A stretch of 64,000 bases of DNA from Stenotrophomonas sepilia (GTDB lineage Bacteria > Pseudomonadota > Gammaproteobacteria > Xanthomonadales > Xanthomonadaceae), in contig NZ_LXXZ01000040.1 of NCBI RefSeq assembly GCF_003244875.1, positions 186,001 to 250,000 on the forward strand, in the 5' to 3' direction. The notes beneath the pieces were generated by a model. That model made no database searches. It had not been told where the DNA came from and saw only the letters and a program-made list of their open reading frames with translations. This document shows, piece after piece, positions 60,963 through 64,000 of the stretch (the first letter of the stretch is position 1; each line of letters starts with the position of its first letter). The position numbers and the translations under genes are program-made.

Positions 60963-61017
60963 GGCAGGTCTCCGTGCAAGGCATGCGGGACCACCGCCCT
61001 TAACAAAGGCGGCGGAC

Positions 61018-61184
61018 GGTACGTGTGTGGAAACCGGTAGCTAAGCGTCATTACCCGGTGGGTTCGCTTGCGCGCACCCCACGTACCGCCCGCCATGGAA
61101 CGCGAACGGAATGCCAGCCGGCGCCGCGCAAGGCGACGCCGGCTGGCAAGCGTAAACAACGCATAGCTAAACGGGTTTCCACAC
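61018..61184. other. Nested inverted repeats, candidate structured RNA or leader
   Basis: Outer arms GTGTGGAAACC (61025-61035) and GGTTTCCACAC (61174-61184) are exact reverse complements; TAGCTA follows inside both. A second stem pairs GGTACGTG (61018-61025) with CACGTACC (61080-61087). An inner stem pairs GCCAGCCGGCG (61113-61123) with CGCCGGCTGGC (61137-61147). It lies 56 bases upstream of the 118-residue protein gene. The remainder of the 458-base gap 60963-61420 shows no gene I trust. Confidence 0.6.
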
Positions 61185-61420
61185 CCGGCCACCCTTTTCC
61201 GGCGGCAATCCATCATGTGCACGGCGGGGTGGCAGGCGCCAACAACCCACGTGCAAAGACAGCAACGTTCACGCAGTGGCAGCATTGTCGCATATCGACA
61301 ATCGAGCCGAAGATTCAACAACTTGCACCATGCCGATGGCGGCATGCTTCACCCGCATCGGCACCGCGCATTCCTTGACCGCATCCGGCATTCAAGACAG
61401 GCGACGCGCCAGTTGCGACA

Positions 61421-62086
61421 TTACGCAAGCAGATAGGCAATCAACGCCAGCACCGCCAGATGTCCCACGTAGTACCCGTAGAACACCCACCGCCAGCGCG
61501 GCAGTGGCCAATTCACCCGCGCGGCCAGCAGCACCACCGGAACGGCCAGCAGCGCCCAGCCGTTGTGGTTCGCCCAGCACACCGCTGCGAGCCCGACCAG
61601 CAACAGCCACCACGCGCGATGCCGGAACGCGATCCATCCCAGCAGCACGCAGCCGACACCCGCCCACTGGTAATCCACGAACATCGGCAGCACGCCGGCA
61701 GCCAGCAACAGCAGAACGGGCCGATGGTTCGCCAGCGCATGAACGGCCACGGCCGCCAGAGTGAAAGTAAGCAGGATGTTGAGCGGCAGCCAGGAACCAA
61801 ACGCGAATGCGTGCACTGGCTGGGCGATCAACCCCCAAAGCACGAGCCGGCGTATCGATTTGCGCAGGTCGGCCCCGGGCTGGGCCAGGTTGCAGGCCAT
61901 CACCAGCGCGAACAGCGGGAAGGCAATACGCCCCAGTTCGCTGACCACCGGCACGTAGCCGCCGAAGGCCACCTTGGCCACGTGATCACCGGTCATGGCC
62001 AGCAGTGCGATCCACTTCAACAGCTCGCGCGCACCGCTGCCAAGGGTGAAGTTGAAGGTTGACGTCCCGGTCGTGGTCGCTTGCAT
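61421..62086 (-). CDS. TraX-family membrane protein
   Basis: A 221-residue protein with about seven helices, starting with the family motif ELLKWIALLAMTGDHVAKVA and RIAFPLFALVMACNLAQPG. Later segments are VLWGLIAQPVHAFAFGSWLP, LNILLTFTLAAVAVHALANH and WVFYGYYVGHLAVLALIAYL. TraX acetylates F-pilin; chromosomal members are acyltransferase-like proteins of unknown target. No conjugation gene is nearby. Confidence 0.88.
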   Translation of the reverse strand: MQATTTGTSTFNFTLGSGARELLKWIALLAMTGDHVAKVAFGGYVPVVSELGRIAFPLFALVMACNLAQPGADLRKSIRRLVLWGLIAQPVHAFAFGSWLPLNILLTFTLAAVAVHALANHRPVLLLLAAGVLPMFVDYQWAGVGCVLLGWIAFRHRAWWLLLVGLAAVCWANHNGWALLAVPVVLLAARVNWPLPRWRWVFYGYYVGHLAVLALIAYLLA

Positions 62087-62200
62087 CGCGGAAGCTTATG
62101 CGCATCGGCCAGCCCATTTCCAGCGCCGCGCAGGAGCCCGTCGCTGCAGCCCGCAGGTGGCGGCGCTATGCTGGCCGCCCCTGCTTGTGAGACACCCGCC

Positions 62201-63148
62201 ATGCGCACCCTATACCCCGCCATCGAGCCCTACCGCGAGTTCACCCTACCGGTGAGCGATCTGCACACGCTGCATGTCGAAGAGTGCGGCACACCGGACG
62301 GCATTCCGGTGGTGTACCTGCACGGCGGCCCGGGCGCCGGTATCTCGCCCACCCATCGCCGCTTCTTCGATCCGGCACGCTACCGCATCGTGTTGATCGA
62401 CCAGCGTGGCAGCGGCCGCTCCACACCGTTCGGCGAGCTGCGCGACAACACCACGCAGGACCTGGTGGCCGACATCGAGAAAGTGCGTGAGCACCTGGGC
62501 ATCGAGCGTTGGCTGGTCTATGGCGGCTCCTGGGGGTCGACCCTGTCACTGGCCTACGCACAAGCGCATCCCGAGCGCGCCACCGGCCTGATCGTGCGCG
62601 GCGTATTCCTCGGACGCGAAATGGAGAATCGCTGGTTCGCCGAGGCCGATGGCGGTGCGCGCTGGATCTTTCCGGAGCGCTGGGACCGTTATGAGGCTTA
62701 CATTCCGGAGGCTGAGCGTGGCGACATGATTGCGGCCTATTGGACCCGCATGGATGGCCCGGATGAGGCGACCCGCATCGAAGCCGCGCAGGCCTGGCTC
62801 GGCTGGGAAGACAACGCGGCAACCCTCCAGCACGACGTCGACGCCCAATCCACTGATGATCCGCTGGATACCTTGGCCAAGGCCCGCATCGAGGCGCACT
62901 ACTTCCGCAACGGCATCTTCCTGGAACCCGACCAGCTGCTGCGCAACATCGATCGCATCCGCCATCTGCCCTGCGTGATCGTGCAGGGCCGCTACGACAT
63001 CATCTGCCCACCGCGCAGCGCGTGGGACCTGGCCAAGGCCTGGCCGGAGGCGGGGCTGGAAATGGTGACCTCCGGCCACAGCGCCAACGAGCCGGCCACG
63101 GTGGATGCGCTGGTGCGGGCGACGGATGCCTTTGCCGACCGGTTCTGA
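62201..63148 (+). CDS. pip: Prolyl aminopeptidase
   Basis: A 315-residue alpha/beta hydrolase that removes N-terminal proline from peptides. Motifs: YLHGGPGAGISPTHRRFFDP (oxyanion HGGPG), IDQRGSGRSTP, nucleophile Ser in VYGGSWGSTLSLAYAQAHPE, Asp in IVQGRYDIICPPRSAWDLAK and His in VTSGHSANEP. The DQRGSGRS segment is specific to prolyl iminopeptidases. The start at 62201 (MRTLYPAIEPY) matches the family. Cytoplasmic and monocistronic. Confidence 0.94.
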   Translation: MRTLYPAIEPYREFTLPVSDLHTLHVEECGTPDGIPVVYLHGGPGAGISPTHRRFFDPARYRIVLIDQRGSGRSTPFGELRDNTTQDLVADIEKVREHLGIERWLVYGGSWGSTLSLAYAQAHPERATGLIVRGVFLGREMENRWFAEADGGARWIFPERWDRYEAYIPEAERGDMIAAYWTRMDGPDEATRIEAAQAWLGWEDNAATLQHDVDAQSTDDPLDTLAKARIEAHYFRNGIFLEPDQLLRNIDRIRHLPCVIVQGRYDIICPPRSAWDLAKAWPEAGLEMVTSGHSANEPATVDALVRATDAFADRF

Positions 63149-63156
63149 AGCAGACG

Positions 63157-63270
63157 GTAGTGCCGGCCGCTGGCCGGCTTCCTGCCGTTCGAGGGTAGAG
63201 TGGACTGTTAGTCGACTGCTCTTGGCAGGAAGCTGAAGGCCCCGCGCTGCACTAGCAGTTAACTCTACCG
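63157..63270. repeat. SMAG repeat followed by a larger GTAGAGT inverted repeat
   Basis: GTAGTGCCGGCCGCTGGCCG begins an SMAG unit at 63157-63178. Then GGTAGAGTGGACTGTTAG (from 63194) and CTAGCAGTTAACTCTACC (to 63270) are inverted arms agreeing at 15 of 18 positions. Both lie in the 308-base gap 63149-63456, which otherwise holds only the promoter of the lipoprotein gene. Confidence 0.65.
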
Positions 63271-63456
63271 AGGCGTCTCCGTCGAGCCACCGCCCCCAAG
63301 GCCTCCGCGCGCAATCGCCTCTGCGCGGCCCGGTGAATGGCGGCCCACCGGCAATGGTCGACGGGCCCCATTCTTCGCAGCCCGCTTACAGCCTCCCGCA
63401 GAAGATCCGGCCGTGACCACCGCACCGGTCGTCCGCCTTTTCTTCAGGAGCACGCC

Positions 63457-63756
63457 ATGATCGCTTGTCGCTACCTTCCGATTGTACTCTCGCTTTCTGC
63501 GGCCTTGCTGCTGGGCGCCTGTTCCAGGACCCAGGAGGCGAGCAGGGCCACCGCCGACGAGGACGTCACCGAAGTGAAGCTGATACCGCCGTATGAATCG
63601 TTGGACAAGGACAAGGACGGCATCGTCACCCTGGCGGAAGTCGATGCGGTGGCACCGGACTGGGCCGAGCGCCTGCATGCCTGCGATACCGACCGCAACA
63701 AGACGCTGAGCCGCGGCGAGTACGACGTGTGCAAGCAGACCAGCGCTTCGCATTGA
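63457..63756 (+). CDS. EF-hand lipoprotein
   Basis: A 99-residue lipoprotein: YLPIVLSLSAALLLGAC ends in the lipobox Cys. Two calcium-binding loops follow: DKDKDGIVTLAE (canonical positions 1, 3, 5, 12) and DTDRNKTLSRGE. TCAGGAG lies before the ATG. It would bind calcium in the periplasm or at the outer membrane. No operon partner; a perfect hairpin follows. Confidence 0.85.
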   Translation: MIACRYLPIVLSLSAALLLGACSRTQEASRATADEDVTEVKLIPPYESLDKDKDGIVTLAEVDAVAPDWAERLHACDTDRNKTLSRGEYDVCKQTSASH

Positions 63757-63790
63757 TCCATCACCGAACCCCCGATTGGCGCTGTGCATG

Positions 63791-63816
63791 CCCGGCTATA
63801 CCAAGGTATAGCCGGG
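63791..63816. terminator. Perfect 12-base-pair inverted repeat after the EF-hand gene
   Basis: CCCGGCTATACC and GGTATAGCCGGG flank two bases. No T-run follows, so it may be a stem-loop end of transcription or an operator for the next gene. Confidence 0.5.
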
Positions 63817-63915
63817 CTAACCCACGGACCTCTAGGACTGTCCCGTTCAGGCGCGGACAATAGCACCACTGGGCAGGGCAACCCTGGCCGGCCCCCTCCC
63901 CTCATGGAGACGCAG

Positions 63916-64000
63916 ATGGACCCCGACCCTTCCGGGCGCACCGCGACCCGTATGCCTGATTGCTGCCTGTTCCTGGCGCCTGGCCGCCGGTCCCTGCCTG
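63916..64000 (+). CDS. Possible start of a gene cut by the window end
   Basis: An open frame from the ATG at 63916 (MDPDPSGRTATRMPDCCLFL) runs to the window edge, with GGAGA in front. Only 28 codons are visible. No family can be assigned. Confidence 0.4.
   Translation, partial: MDPDPSGRTATRMPDCCLFLAPGRRSLP

Noticed and set aside
60959-61345. 128-codon minus-strand frame in the folded leader
   Set aside because: Composition dictated by the inverted repeats; Arg/Cys-rich and without a ribosome site.
1-64000. tRNA, rRNA, CRISPR arrays, phage or transposase genes
   Set aside because: None recognised: no regularly spaced repeats, and no integrase or transposase motifs in any frame read.

Overview
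The window reads as chromosome of a high-GC gammaproteobacterium of the Stenotrophomonas maltophilia type (Xanthomonadaceae). The evidence is: short palindromes headed by GTAG (the SMAG repeats of that species), TonB-dependent receptors, a TraX-like protein, mesX/mesD methionine genes and a fap amyloid operon, all in uniformly high-GC coding sequence. No rRNA, tRNA, CRISPR array or intact insertion sequence was seen.

Layout. 1-3.1 kb: 5' part of a carbohydrate-type TonB receptor behind a LacI-like palindrome. 3.5-6.5 kb: fasciclin protein, a 70-residue orphan, a collapsed serine beta-lactamase-like gene with a BlaI-like operator, and an ArsB-type permease. 6.5-12.9 kb: OprP-type porin, sulfonate/nitrate-type ABC transporter and 4-oxalomesaconate tautomerase-like enzyme, divergent from a LysR regulator. 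13-14 kb: two small membrane proteins. 14.1-18.7 kb: a methionine locus with a MetF-like and a MetR-like gene divergent from an FMN reductase, MesX (DUF1852) and MesD (core methionine synthase).

18.7-22 kb is a gene graveyard. It holds a second copy of the 70-residue orphan, a chimeric pseudogene joining the 5' part of the ArsB-like gene to the 3' part of the LysR gene (both intact elsewhere in the window), a low-GC S1 protease and a kdgK tail. 22-31.8 kb: membrane protein, frameshifted alpha/beta hydrolase, secreted nuclease, HAD phosphatase, a LysR-AraC-VOC-membrane operon, a tandem-domain Tat protein and a beta-propeller protein. 31.8-39 kb: complete six-gene fap functional amyloid operon with a divergent sigma-54 activator, a -24/-12 promoter and repeated upstream elements.

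39-46.5 kb: SPFH/SHOCT protein, double zinc-ribbon membrane protein and small membrane protein in one operon, then an Inh-type inhibitor broken by a stop codon, a CDF transporter, a 3-methyladenine glycosylase and a GAF-PAS-GGDEF cyclase. 46.5-49.6 kb: a minimal class III lanthipeptide locus, consisting of a 908-residue LanKC and a 41-residue precursor gene with its own promoter. This is the most striking find. 49.7-64 kb: exonuclease III, GH13 enzyme, LLM oxidoreductase, an Anabaena-type rhodopsin-transducer homologue, SDR, MscS channel, MacB tail remnant, YcaQ-type glycosylase, signal peptidase, TetR and siderophore receptor, an unknown gene behind a large folded leader, TraX-like protein, prolyl aminopeptidase and an EF-hand lipoprotein.
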